A model generated the notes under the pieces. It saw nothing but the letters and a program-made list of their open reading frames with translations, did no database searches and was not told where the DNA came from. DNA of 64,000 bases from Acaryochloris sp. CCMEE 5410 (GTDB lineage: Bacteria; Cyanobacteriota; Cyanobacteriia; Thermosynechococcales; Thermosynechococcaceae): NCBI RefSeq assembly GCF_000238775.2, contig NZ_AFEJ02000001.1, forward strand, positions 620,001 to 684,000, read 5' to 3'. Shown here in pieces: positions 36,814 to 46,149 of this stretch (its first letter is position 1; each line of letters starts with the position of its first letter). The position numbers were made by a program, and so were the translations under genes.

Positions 36814-36874
36814 AAAAAAGCTACTTAGTTTAGCTAAGCGTTCTAAATAAGCAAAGTAAGTCATTAGCTTTTTT
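36814..36874 (+). terminator. long hairpin with T-run just upstream of wzc
   Basis: Arms AAAAAAGCTA (36814-36823) and TAGCTTTTTT (36865-36874) are perfect complements and enclose a smaller CTTAG/CTAAG stem. The T-run ends 8 nt before the wzc ATG, and no clear Shine-Dalgarno lies in that gap. It may terminate the upstream transcript or serve as an attenuator or leader structure for wzc. Confidence 0.5.
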
Positions 36875-36881
36875 ACCTGTT

Positions 36882-39005
36882 ATGAACGAATCTGTTTCAA
36901 AAGTAATCAAAATAATTTATAGGAATCGTTGGACTACCGTAGGAACTTTTCTATCTGTTTTTACTGGGATAGTCGTGTATCTGCTGATTACTCCTCGTCT
37001 ATATTCCGCAAAAGTCCGGTTAATTTTAGATCAAAGGCCAGCCACAAGTATTTCCCCCCTGGGTCGTGATATAGCTCAAACGCCAGGAGATAACAACAAG
37101 GGGCTAGCAACCCAAGAAGAGCTTGTTCGTTCTAAAAGTGTTCTCACAAAAGCTATTGTGTTGTTTAACCAAAGCAATCAAGATAGTGCCATTGAGAAAG
37201 TTACCCTAGGCGAAGTTAAGCCAGAAGTCGCCACAGCGGTTATTCCCGGTACTCAGATCATTGAAATTACATTTCGCCATACAGACCCAGGAGTAACTTC
37301 ATCGCTATTGAATTTGATCGCCTCAAGCGTCATTCAAGAGAATGCTGAGACTATTCGCTCTGAAGCAAGGGCAACACGACAATTTCTAGAGAATCAAATC
37401 CCTCGCAGGCAACAGGAACTCATTAAAATTGAATCTTCCATCAGTCAGTTTAAGCAGCAATACGACATTGTTTCACTAGAGGAAACAGATAATAAGCGCT
37501 TAACTCAGAGTATTTCTGAAGCTGAAAAAGTGGCTGAGGAGATATCAGCTAATTTAAGACAAGTACAAGCCCGAGGCTTGGCACTTAGTAAAGTCATCGA
37601 CCAAAGTTCTGATAAAGAATCATACTTATCAGCGAAGGCTGGACAGAATCCTGAGCTAATTAGCTTGAGAGATCAACTGTCTAATCTTGAGTCGCAGCTA
37701 AAAATCAAGCAAGAAACCTTGACAGATGATCATCCAGAAATTCAAAAACTCATCACTGAGAAGGATGCTGCCCAAGCTCTGTATCAACAGAAGCTTGCAA
37801 CAATATCCCCAGGGAGTCGCTTAAACTCGGATGGTACGGTTAAGGTTGCGAATGAAAAAGTTACCCAAGAACTATCAGAAAAATTAGTCCTTAGTGTTGT
37901 TGAGAGGGATGAACTGAGGGACAAATTAGCCAATACAAGGGCCTACATATCTAAGCTAGATGCTAGGCGTAAGCAATACCCTGTCTTGGAAAAGACATTA
38001 GCCTCATTACAAAGAAAAAAGGAAGGGGCAACAAAATCAGTTAATCTTCTTCGTCAGAAGCTTGATGAGGCCCGTATTGCAGAAGCTCAACTGGTTAGTA
38101 ATCTCAGAATCATTGAGGAAGCGAATAAACCAACTTTACCCTCATATCCGAATATTCCTAGTTTTCTTGTGCTAGGAATGATGGCTGCAGTTGCACTGTC
38201 AGCAGGGGTCACTTTAAGCGTGGAAGGGATGGATGGACGACTCAGAGACTTAGAGAGCATAGCGGAAAACACAAACGTTCCTGTGTTAGGCATAATTCCC
38301 AAACAAAAGAATAGCCGTTTGTTCCCTTCATTACCTTTTGCTGAACTTTATAATAACTTGCCATTATTGGAATCAGTAAGAGCATTATCTAAAAATATTG
38401 AATATAAAAATTCAACTGAAAGCAAGGTTTTAGTCATAACCAGTGCAATTTCTGGTGAGGGTAAATCATTTGTCGCCACGAACTTGGCTGTTTTATCGGC
38501 AATGTTGTCAAAAAGAACTTTACTGATTGATGCTGATATGCGGCGTCCTTCTATCCATAAGATTTTTCAGTTGCCTCAGGATCCAGGATTGCAAGATTAC
38601 CTCAGAGATTCAGTAAAGGAAGATTTACCCGCTGCTATCCACAGAACATCCGTAAAAAACTTATCGGTGATGACTTCAGGGAAGTTTTCATATGATAATG
38701 TCTTCTCTTTTGAAACCCAAAGAGCAAAGGAACTATTTACTGAGGTGCAACAACATTACGATGTGATTGTGATTGATACTCCACCAGTAATGGCTTGCTC
38801 TGACGCTTTAGTATTGAGCCAAGAAGGGCGTCAAACAATTGTGGTTGCAAGGCTTGACGTTACTCCTAAGCAAGTTCTAAATAGGTCCATAGACATCTTA
38901 AATTCTAATAATGTCAATGTTGTCGGTCTGGCAATAAATGGAGTAACGGCCTCAACGGATAAATATTATCGCTACTTAAAAGAAGATTATGCCTTGGCTG
39001 CATGA
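36882..39005 (+). CDS. polysaccharide co-polymerase / BY-type tyrosine kinase (Wzc-like)
   Basis: 707 aa. The Wzz-type N-terminus has a first membrane helix at about 19-37 and a second at about 427-445, enclosing a long periplasmic coiled coil. The cytoplasmic BY-kinase has Walker A TSAISGEGKSFVATN (about 520), Walker A' LLIDADMRRPS (about 547) and Walker B DVIVIDTPPV (about 627). A tyrosine cluster YYRY plus Y703 ends the protein, as expected for autophosphorylation. It sets chain length and links export in Wzx/Wzy-type polysaccharide systems. No outer-membrane Wza-type gene is next to it. Confidence 0.92.
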   Translation: MNESVSKVIKIIYRNRWTTVGTFLSVFTGIVVYLLITPRLYSAKVRLILDQRPATSISPLGRDIAQTPGDNNKGLATQEELVRSKSVLTKAIVLFNQSNQDSAIEKVTLGEVKPEVATAVIPGTQIIEITFRHTDPGVTSSLLNLIASSVIQENAETIRSEARATRQFLENQIPRRQQELIKIESSISQFKQQYDIVSLEETDNKRLTQSISEAEKVAEEISANLRQVQARGLALSKVIDQSSDKESYLSAKAGQNPELISLRDQLSNLESQLKIKQETLTDDHPEIQKLITEKDAAQALYQQKLATISPGSRLNSDGTVKVANEKVTQELSEKLVLSVVERDELRDKLANTRAYISKLDARRKQYPVLEKTLASLQRKKEGATKSVNLLRQKLDEARIAEAQLVSNLRIIEEANKPTLPSYPNIPSFLVLGMMAAVALSAGVTLSVEGMDGRLRDLESIAENTNVPVLGIIPKQKNSRLFPSLPFAELYNNLPLLESVRALSKNIEYKNSTESKVLVITSAISGEGKSFVATNLAVLSAMLSKRTLLIDADMRRPSIHKIFQLPQDPGLQDYLRDSVKEDLPAAIHRTSVKNLSVMTSGKFSYDNVFSFETQRAKELFTEVQQHYDVIVIDTPPVMACSDALVLSQEGRQTIVVARLDVTPKQVLNRSIDILNSNNVNVVGLAINGVTASTDKYYRYLKEDYALAA

Positions 39006-39038
39006 ACTCGGATGGATAAATCTTTTTCTTAAGCATAT

Positions 39039-40403
39039 ATGACTATATTTGAACTTAATAAGAAAAGTATTAGTTTTGGCTTGCTCTCTTTGTCAGTTGC
39101 TTTGGGTACTGCCATGTTGGGAGAAGTCATCCTTAAAGCAAGCATACTATTAGCAATAACAGCTATTATATTGTCTTTTTTTCTAAAGGAGTTTGAAGTC
39201 AGCATCCTTTTTTTACTTGTGCTTAGAAGCTCACTTGATTTCTTTTCTCAAGTTAAAATTCCTGCTGCTTATGGAATCGGAATTGAGATGTTAGCCGTAT
39301 TTTATATGGTGTTTTGTTTTATTAGTAATAAATCAATTCAAACAGACTCATTTTGGTGGTTATTATTCGGCTGGACAATCTCCCAAGGATTATGGTTGTT
39401 GTTAATGCCTCTCGATGCATTAGGCTCTGATGCTTCTTACTTAACTGAAAGTGTTAGAGAGTGGCTAAGAATACTGATATGGCCAACAGCATATTTTTTA
39501 GTTCTGCAGTTAAAAGGGAAGGTCTCACCTCAAAAGATTCTCTCTGTCCTATTGCTGGCTTTACCTATCCCAATTTTGATGGCCTTATTTCAGTTACAAA
39601 ATGGAATAGAACGAATTAACTCGACTTTTGCTCATTCAAATGCATTTGCTTCATTTCTCCTATTATTTATGGGAATAGTGTGGTGGCAATATAAGAATGC
39701 ATTTAGATTCAAGGGACTATGGATAACGCTGTTAGGTGGACTATCCTTTTTGTTGATTAGTACTAAAGCATTGTTTGTTCTAGTGATGTTGTTAGTATCT
39801 TTACTGGTAATCATTCTTCCTAAATTAAGTTTGAAGACCTTGATTTTTGGAATATTAAGTTTTTCCCTGGTAATTAGTTTATTTGCTAGTACGGACTATG
39901 GTCGGTCAAGACTTGAGTCAACGATTAATACGCCTTTATTAAACCCAGAGATTAGTATTAATCGAGGGATTCTTTTGTCTGAGTCAGATCATAATAGCTT
40001 TAATTGGCGCTTATCTCATTGGCATACTGTTTTAAAGGCATGGGAAAAACATCCCTTTCTTGGTTATGGTTTGGGGCTAAGCAAGCAATCCATTGATAGT
40101 AAATATTTACCTCATAATGACTATTTAAGGGCATTGATTGAGGGGGGAATATTAGGGCTCTTCTCTTATTTAGTATTGTGGGGGATATATCTTACTCAGT
40201 CGATTAAATTAGTACGATCTTCTACTTTAGACTCTCACAAAGATTTAAGCCTGATTATTACTGCTTTAATTATTGCAGTTTTAGTGGGAATGCTCACAGA
40301 AAATATATGGAGCCATACGGTATTCTTCTTCTATTTTTCTATTTTATTAGCAATATCAAGCTGGGATTGGAATTCCCCAGAAATAGTGAGTCTTACAAAC
40401 TAG
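39039..40403 (+). CDS. O-antigen ligase / polymerase (Wzy-like) membrane protein
   Basis: 454 aa with about ten to twelve hydrophobic helices. A long periplasmic loop (STDYGRSRLESTIN...WRLSHWHTVLKAWEKHPFLGYGLGLSKQSI...LPHNDYLRALIEGGILGLFSYLVLWG) holds the H-x-x-x-R/L and HNDYLR motif of the Wzy_C (O-antigen ligase-like) family. It would polymerise lipid-linked repeat units on the outer face of the inner membrane. It lies 33 bp after wzc, which fits a polymerase-copolymerase pair. Confidence 0.87.
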   Translation: MTIFELNKKSISFGLLSLSVALGTAMLGEVILKASILLAITAIILSFFLKEFEVSILFLLVLRSSLDFFSQVKIPAAYGIGIEMLAVFYMVFCFISNKSIQTDSFWWLLFGWTISQGLWLLLMPLDALGSDASYLTESVREWLRILIWPTAYFLVLQLKGKVSPQKILSVLLLALPIPILMALFQLQNGIERINSTFAHSNAFASFLLLFMGIVWWQYKNAFRFKGLWITLLGGLSFLLISTKALFVLVMLLVSLLVIILPKLSLKTLIFGILSFSLVISLFASTDYGRSRLESTINTPLLNPEISINRGILLSESDHNSFNWRLSHWHTVLKAWEKHPFLGYGLGLSKQSIDSKYLPHNDYLRALIEGGILGLFSYLVLWGIYLTQSIKLVRSSTLDSHKDLSLIITALIIAVLVGMLTENIWSHTVFFFYFSILLAISSWDWNSPEIVSLTN

Positions 40404-40444
40404 ATATCTAATTACAGTTTCTAGATTATCTCGGGAAAATACTT

Positions 40445-41356
40445 ATGTATAGAATAAAAAAACGATTAAATATCGAGCATGTCACCTTTGACCTATATCT
40501 TATTTATGCCTTGAAATTTCTATATCAAAAACTATTTCATCTAACATGTCCTCAACAACAAATTCTGATGATAGTTGGCTGCCAACGCTCAGGTACAAGC
40601 TTAATTAACCGAATCTTCGCTAGGGATTTCAATATTAATGTATATAGAGAATCTAGCTGTCTGTCCTCGAATGATCCAACTCAAACTGGGCACTTTAAGC
40701 TTCGGCTCAACTCATTTCAGGATTTGGAATCAGATTTATTAAAGGATAAGTCTCCTACTATTGTTTTGAAGCCATTAGTAGAAACGCAAAATATTTTGCA
40801 TTTACTCGATCATTTTCCTCAATCTAAAGCCTTATGGATGTATAGGGGGTATAAAGACGTTGTAAATTCATTTCTAAATAAATTCAGTCTAAATGTAGGA
40901 ATACGAAACATCAAAGCCATTATTGATGGAAATACAGATTTTTGGTATTCGGAATCCATCCCATCTTCTGTCCGATCAACCTTAGTTGAATTTTATAGGG
41001 ATGATATCCAGCCTGCTGATGCAGTTGTTTTGTTTTGGTATGTCAGAAATTCATTCTTTTTTGAGTTAGAGCTTAATCTGAACTCAAGAGTAATGATGTG
41101 TAAATATGAGCATATGGTGTGCTATCCGAATCAATTTATAAACGATATCTATTCTTTTTTGGGAAAAAGATTTAGAGCTATAAATACGTGGGAGATTAAT
41201 TCATATTCTGTAGACAAAGGGAGGTCTTTAGATCTTTCAGCGGATATCCAGGAACTCTGTGATGGCTTACTCAGTAGGCTTGATCAAGCATTCGATAAAC
41301 AAATGACAGCTGGTCAAGCTAGGCCTGCACTTAGAGTTGCTAATCAACGAGTTTGA
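40445..41356 (+). CDS. sulfotransferase-like protein
   Basis: 303 aa. The 5'-phosphosulfate loop for PAPS is [18 protein letters not shown] (about 42-59). The 3'-phosphate binding segment is [19 protein letters not shown]. An N-terminal stretch before the loop ([19 protein letters not shown]) is hydrophobic but short. It probably transfers sulfate from PAPS to a sugar of the polysaccharide. It is one of four such genes in this locus. It is followed, with an overlap of the next TTG frame, by the acyltransferase. Confidence 0.75.
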   Translation: MYRIKKRLNIEHVTFDLYLIYALKFLYQKLFHLTCPQQQILMIVGCQRSGTSLINRIFARDFNINVYRESSCLSSNDPTQTGHFKLRLNSFQDLESDLLKDKSPTIVLKPLVETQNILHLLDHFPQSKALWMYRGYKDVVNSFLNKFSLNVGIRNIKAIIDGNTDFWYSESIPSSVRSTLVEFYRDDIQPADAVVLFWYVRNSFFFELELNLNSRVMMCKYEHMVCYPNQFINDIYSFLGKRFRAINTWEINSYSVDKGRSLDLSADIQELCDGLLSRLDQAFDKQMTAGQARPALRVANQRV

Positions 41357-41379
41357 TCCGGGTTATTCAGGTGAGATTT

Positions 41380-41919
41380 ATGATAAAAAACCAGCTGCTC
41401 GAATATATTTTTCAAGACTGGGAAGTCAATAAGCAGACCAGTTTAAAATCGCGAGTTGTGCTTTCTTCTTTTAGGACTTCTCAATTACTATTAAATCTCC
41501 CCTATCCATTTAGATTAATAACTTATCTATATCAAATATTTACGGAGATACTGTTTTCAATAGAATTACCTGCCAACACTAAAATAGGCAAAAACTTGCA
41601 GCTTCAGCATGGCTTTTCACTAGTTATCAATCGCCATGTAACTATCGGCAAGGATTGTATCATTCGTCACTCCACTACGATTGGAAATAAGATTCTATCG
41701 GATGGGTCTGTTTCCTCATCACCAATCATTGGAGACCATGTGGAAATTGGTTGTAATGTTGTTATTCTTGGGCCAATCGAGATTGGAGACAATGCTGTAA
41801 TTGGAGCTGGAGCTGTCGTGGTATCTGATGTTCCTGCCCATGCTGTAGTTGCTGGTAATCCTGCTAAAGTTATTCGCTTAAATCGTTTTCAATCCAGCTT
41901 ATCCTGCGTTGGTAGATAG
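41380..41919 (+). CDS. hexapeptide-repeat acetyltransferase (serine acetyltransferase-like)
   Basis: 179 aa from ATG 41380 (TTG 41353 is the alternative). A GGTGAG ribosome-binding site lies 6-7 nt before the chosen ATG. The left-handed beta-helix is visible from about 85: [38 protein letters not shown], then [52 protein letters not shown]. It is of the CysE/LbH group used to O-acetylate sugars with acetyl-CoA. Together with the SGNH lipoprotein at 61880 it makes acetylation of the polysaccharide plausible. Confidence 0.85.
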   Translation: MIKNQLLEYIFQDWEVNKQTSLKSRVVLSSFRTSQLLLNLPYPFRLITYLYQIFTEILFSIELPANTKIGKNLQLQHGFSLVINRHVTIGKDCIIRHSTTIGNKILSDGSVSSSPIIGDHVEIGCNVVILGPIEIGDNAVIGAGAVVVSDVPAHAVVAGNPAKVIRLNRFQSSLSCVGR

Positions 41920-41988
41920 TTATTTTCAAGAAATAATTGATTCCCATTTCATTGAATCCATAAATAGTATGAGTACAGAACTTATCTT

Positions 41989-42972
41989 ATGGCTAAAGTT
42001 TCAGTTATTATTACAACTTTTAATTCGATGCATTTCTTTCCCGAAACCTTAGAAAGTGTTTTGAAACAGACTTTTTCTGATATTGAAGTCATCGTTGTTG
42101 ATGACGGTAGTTCTGATGGTATTTCTGATTGGATTACTTCTGTTGTAGATTCGCGGGTCGTTTTCCACTCCCAATCCAATCAAGGTGTGTCCTCAGCCCG
42201 AAATACTGGCATCAGCTTGGCACGAGGAGAGTATATCGCTTTTTTAGATGGTGATGATTTTTGGACTCCTTCTAAGTTAGAGCGGCAAGTTGAGGTGTTA
42301 GACCTTGAAGATGAGGTGGGGTTGGTTCATACCTGGCTGGCCTTAATGGATGAAGAAAGTCGGCTCACGGGTAGAGTCATGAAACCCAAGAGTGAAGGTG
42401 AAATTTGGGAGGAAATTGTCGAATCTAATATGATTGCCTGTTCTTCTGTGATGGTAAGGCGGTCTTGTTTAGATGTTGCAGGTATTTTCGATTCAGCCTT
42501 GATAGTTGCTGAAGATTGGGATCTATGGATTCGAGTTGCAGCAGTTTACCGGATTTCTGTGATTAAAGATCCGTTGGTTCAATACAGAATCCACCCTACG
42601 AGTAAATCGAAGCGGTATCCAGAAATGGTGGAGGATTTTAGAACGATTATTGAGCGGGCTTTTCAATCTGTCCCTTATGATTATTTACCGATTAGAAACC
42701 GGAGTTATGGACGCGTAAATTTGTGTATTGCTTGGAAATGTATTCAGGCTAAAGAACCAGATTTTGAGAAAGCAGCCTTTTTCTGTCAGCAGGCAATAAG
42801 CCACTATCCAAACTTACGATTTTCTAAAGAGTTTATTTCATTCTCTATTGCAAATACCCTGATGCAAATGGTGGGTATGAAGAGTTACGTTTGGTGTCTG
42901 AGCCTATTCAATACTGTTCGGAAAATTTTCTCTCGAAATCATACGCTTAGCCCCGTCGGTCATTCTAGTTAA
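41989..42972 (+). CDS. family 2 glycosyltransferase
   Basis: 327 aa. MAKVSVIITTFNSMHFFPETLESVLKQTFSDIEVIVVDDGSSD starts the GT-A fold, and SSARNTGISLARGEYIAFLDGDDFW carries the metal-binding DGDD at 87-90. AEDWDLWIRVA is the ED-x catalytic region. It is soluble. Its stop is directly followed by the ABC exporter gene, so the two are cotranscribed. The donor is unknown. Confidence 0.9.
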   Translation: MAKVSVIITTFNSMHFFPETLESVLKQTFSDIEVIVVDDGSSDGISDWITSVVDSRVVFHSQSNQGVSSARNTGISLARGEYIAFLDGDDFWTPSKLERQVEVLDLEDEVGLVHTWLALMDEESRLTGRVMKPKSEGEIWEEIVESNMIACSSVMVRRSCLDVAGIFDSALIVAEDWDLWIRVAAVYRISVIKDPLVQYRIHPTSKSKRYPEMVEDFRTIIERAFQSVPYDYLPIRNRSYGRVNLCIAWKCIQAKEPDFEKAAFFCQQAISHYPNLRFSKEFISFSIANTLMQMVGMKSYVWCLSLFNTVRKIFSRNHTLSPVGHSS

Positions 42973-42981
42973 TTGTTTGAT

Positions 42982-44832
42982 ATGTTTTCAGATTTACGTA
43001 TTGCTATTCGGAATCTCTTAAAAGCAACGGCATTTTGGCAGGACAATCGATTGATCCTGAGAGAATTTAAATTTTTCCCTGGCGTTACTGTAGCTGCGAT
43101 CTCATTCTCGTTAGTCGCTGCTTTTATGTCCGGCTCTTCAATTGCTCTAATTGGAGTTTTTCTACAGGGACTTACAAATCCTCATGAATCGCCTATTCAC
43201 ACTGGCATTAATTGGCTAGATTCTTGGGTTCTCGGAACATATTCTCCATCTTCTGAAAGAATTGTGCGTTTGTCTGGACTCATCCTTATCGTCATTTGGC
43301 TACAGGCTACTTTTATTTATCTGGGTCAACTATATTCGAGATTAGTCGCTATTAACCTAACTGAACGTTTACGTAGAAGCCTATTCGAACAACTGCAAAG
43401 GTTGAGCTTAAAGTTTTATTCATCAACTAAAGCAGGTGAATTAATTAATAGTATTCGAGGAGAGACAAATCAACTTCAACAAGCTTTTGGAGTTATATCA
43501 GTATTTATAACCCAAGGAGCAACACTTCTAATTTATGTTGGGTTAATGTTTATACTGTCTTGGAAGCTTTTACTAGCAGCCTTCTTAGTTTTTTGTTTAC
43601 TTTCTGTTGTAATTTCTAATATTTCTGCAAGAGTTAGAGAGGCCAGCTTTGATGTCCCAAAAGCAAATGGACAGTTTTCAACAAATACACTTGAGTTTAT
43701 TCATGGAATTCGGACAGTCCATGCTTCAGCAACTCACGATTTTGAACGAAAACGCTTCTACAAGTCGACACGGCAGGTTGCTAAGTCAATGGTTAAAGTT
43801 GCCAAGCTCTCTGCAATAGTAGGACCATTGACTCAAGCTATATCTGGTACTTTGCTAATTCTTATAGTTGCATTTGCCTATAATTCATTGGTAGAAAGTG
43901 GTCAGATGAGAACAGTTACATTACTGACTTTTCTGCTTACCTTATCTCGAACAATGCCAGTAGTAACTAAATTAAATGGAGCTTGGACTAATTTAAATGC
44001 TTTTCAAGGCGCTTTTCATAATATTAAAGAGCTTTTAAGATGTGATAATAAACCATACTTAAAAAATGGTAAAACAAAATTTTCACACTTAAAATGTTCT
44101 ATTGACTTTATATCTGTTAATTTTGGCTATACCATTGATGAGCCCATACTTCAGGACATCACACTTTCGATATTTAAAGGACAAACAACTGCATTAGTAG
44201 GAGCATCAGGGGCAGGCAAATCAACATTAGCAGATCTTATTCCTAGATTTTATGATCCTTTGCAAGGGAAAATTCTAATTGATGGAATTGAACTAAGCGA
44301 CTATGATGTCCATACTTTTCGCCATAAGCTTGCAATAGTTAGCCAAGATACTTTTATTTTTAATGCATCTGTTCTGTACAACATTACATATGGCTTGGAT
44401 GGGGTATCTGAAGAGGCTGTTTGGGAATCTACACGTCAAGCTAATGCGATTGATTTTATTCAAGAACTACCTGAAGGATTACATACTCAATTAGGCGATC
44501 GTGGCATTCGCTTATCCGGCGGGCAGCGACAACGAATTGCGATTGCACGAGCATTACTCAGAAATCCAGAGATCCTTATCTTGGATGAAGCCACTAGTGC
44601 TTTAGATTCTGTAACTGAACGGCTGATCCAAGAATCCTTAGAAAAACTATCTAAAGGCCGAACAGTGATTTCGATTGCTCATCGATTATCTACAGTGGTT
44701 CGTGCGGACAAGGTAGTAGTCCTAGAGCAAGGTCGGGTTGTTGAGCAAGGTGGGTATCAGGAGTTATTAAAACGACGAGGAAAGCTATGGAAGTATCACC
44801 AGATACAACATGAACTTGGTCAAGTAAGTTAA
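42982..44832 (+). CDS. ABC transporter, fused membrane and ATPase domains (MsbA/PglK-like)
   Basis: About 616 aa from ATG 42982 (TTG 42973 is the alternative). Six membrane helices occupy about 25-320, including VTVAAISFSLVAAFMSGSSIALIGVF and ISVFITQGATLLIYVGLMFILSW. The ATPase domain has Walker A ALVGASGAGKSTLADLIPRFY (about 405-425), signature IRLSGGQRQRIAIARALL, Walker B EILILDEATSALD and H-loop ISIAHRL. It is an exporter half that works as a homodimer. In a Wzy-type cluster without a visible Wzx it may flip lipid-linked repeat units, as PglK does. Confidence 0.9.
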   Translation: MFSDLRIAIRNLLKATAFWQDNRLILREFKFFPGVTVAAISFSLVAAFMSGSSIALIGVFLQGLTNPHESPIHTGINWLDSWVLGTYSPSSERIVRLSGLILIVIWLQATFIYLGQLYSRLVAINLTERLRRSLFEQLQRLSLKFYSSTKAGELINSIRGETNQLQQAFGVISVFITQGATLLIYVGLMFILSWKLLLAAFLVFCLLSVVISNISARVREASFDVPKANGQFSTNTLEFIHGIRTVHASATHDFERKRFYKSTRQVAKSMVKVAKLSAIVGPLTQAISGTLLILIVAFAYNSLVESGQMRTVTLLTFLLTLSRTMPVVTKLNGAWTNLNAFQGAFHNIKELLRCDNKPYLKNGKTKFSHLKCSIDFISVNFGYTIDEPILQDITLSIFKGQTTALVGASGAGKSTLADLIPRFYDPLQGKILIDGIELSDYDVHTFRHKLAIVSQDTFIFNASVLYNITYGLDGVSEEAVWESTRQANAIDFIQELPEGLHTQLGDRGIRLSGGQRQRIAIARALLRNPEILILDEATSALDSVTERLIQESLEKLSKGRTVISIAHRLSTVVRADKVVVLEQGRVVEQGGYQELLKRRGKLWKYHQIQHELGQVS

Positions 44833-44870
44833 ATCTAATTCTCAGTTTTTTTAATTAATTAGATTTTTCT
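44831..44870 (+). terminator. AT-rich terminator-like hairpin after the ABC exporter
   Basis: Arms AAATCTAATT (44831-44840) and AATTAGATTT (44857-44866) are perfect complements around a 16-nt loop, with a T-rich run (TTTTTCTT) overlapping the end. The stem has no G-C-rich part, so the signal is weak. Confidence 0.35.
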
Positions 44871-44915
44871 TAGCATAAAATCTTAAGCTACAAGAATTTG
44901 AAAATAATATTTTAT

Positions 44916-46109
44916 ATGAAAGAATGTGACACAAAAAACCAGGATGTCCAACACTTAGATACTCATAAAGTCGCTTCATATTTCTGTAGCCTTTGGGATA
45001 GTAGAACAGGTGGTTTCCGATTTACACCTGATCAGCCAGTAACATTAATGGCAACATCTTATGCCATCCTTGGTTTAGAGATTACTAAAAGTTTGGAGAG
45101 GTTGAGTTGGTCCCAAAAAGAGGCAGTCATCGACTATTTGAAAGAAAACGTCAAACAGGATGGTTCTTTTGTTGATCCTCTGTTCAATCTCAAAGACTCA
45201 TTAAGTGAATATCATGATTTAAACTATTTTCAAGAAGAAACTACAACCCTTTGTCAGCAAGCCCTTGATGCGTTGTCAGCTAAACCTCCTCCTCCTCGCA
45301 ATTGGGAGTCTGATCACCGTGTCAAGAGAGGTATAAGCCACTATTTTGAGGAACTCGATTGGCATGATGCATGGATGGATTCAAACCCCGTTATGTTTGT
45401 TCTCAGTCAACTTTGCCATGATGCTGAACGTCATCAACAACCAGAGTTGTTGAACTATGTTGATAATGCTTTGGATTGGCTTGATAATCACCAAAGTCCG
45501 AACACAGGTTTATGGAGAGGGCCGCATGAAGTTTCGTTAGTCAATGCAATGGCTGCAACATTTCATTTCACATTTTTCTACCTCTATCGTGGTCGACCCA
45601 TCAAATATTTGGAGAAAATAATTGATTCATGCCTTAGTTTACAGCGACCCCATGGATTATTCAGTGGAGGAAGTGTGGTTGGTCAAACTTGTTTAGACTT
45701 TGATGCGATTGATCTATTAGCTAAAGCGTCGACTATGACTGATTATCGTGAAAAAGATGTTAAGCATTCAATGAATCTTGCGTACAAGTCTCTCTTACGG
45801 CTACATAACAGTTTAGATGGTGGTTTTGCAGACAGTAAAGAGAAACTACAACACCGACAAAGTTATAAATACAAGCTGATAAAAAAATTAGGCGCATCGC
45901 GATGGATATCTCCCACTATAAGAGTACCTGTAAAAGGAACTTATCATGTCTGCTGGAAATTACTTTCTTGTAATAAGTCAGACAGCAATGCTTTTTCGAC
46001 ATGGCTACGTTTTATGAGCCTAAATTTGATAAATCATAAAAATACGACAGAGTATCCCAAAAAAAGTTTTGTTTTTAGGCGGCTACCATTTCTCGGATAT
46101 CATATATAA
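44916..46109 (+). CDS. alpha/alpha-toroid (terpenoid cyclase/prenyltransferase-like) protein
   Basis: 397 aa from ATG 44916 (TTG 44898 is the alternative). Repeats of the type SYFCSLWDSRTGGFRFTP, VIDYLKENVKQDGSFVDP, LDWLDNHQSPNTGLWRGP, CLSLQRPHGLFSG and LLRLHNSLDGGFADS have the Q/D-G-x-F/W pattern of the alpha6/alpha6 barrel of squalene cyclases and protein prenyltransferases. The DxDD motif of true cyclases is not apparent. It might bind or modify a polyprenyl carrier, or act as a lyase-like toroid; I do not assign a reaction. It lies inside the sulfated-polysaccharide locus. Confidence 0.65.
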   Translation: MKECDTKNQDVQHLDTHKVASYFCSLWDSRTGGFRFTPDQPVTLMATSYAILGLEITKSLERLSWSQKEAVIDYLKENVKQDGSFVDPLFNLKDSLSEYHDLNYFQEETTTLCQQALDALSAKPPPPRNWESDHRVKRGISHYFEELDWHDAWMDSNPVMFVLSQLCHDAERHQQPELLNYVDNALDWLDNHQSPNTGLWRGPHEVSLVNAMAATFHFTFFYLYRGRPIKYLEKIIDSCLSLQRPHGLFSGGSVVGQTCLDFDAIDLLAKASTMTDYREKDVKHSMNLAYKSLLRLHNSLDGGFADSKEKLQHRQSYKYKLIKKLGASRWISPTIRVPVKGTYHVCWKLLSCNKSDSNAFSTWLRFMSLNLINHKNTTEYPKKSFVFRRLPFLGYHI

Positions 46110-46149
46110 CGCCAATTTACGATAATCAATCCTGGGTAAGGTAAAAGCA

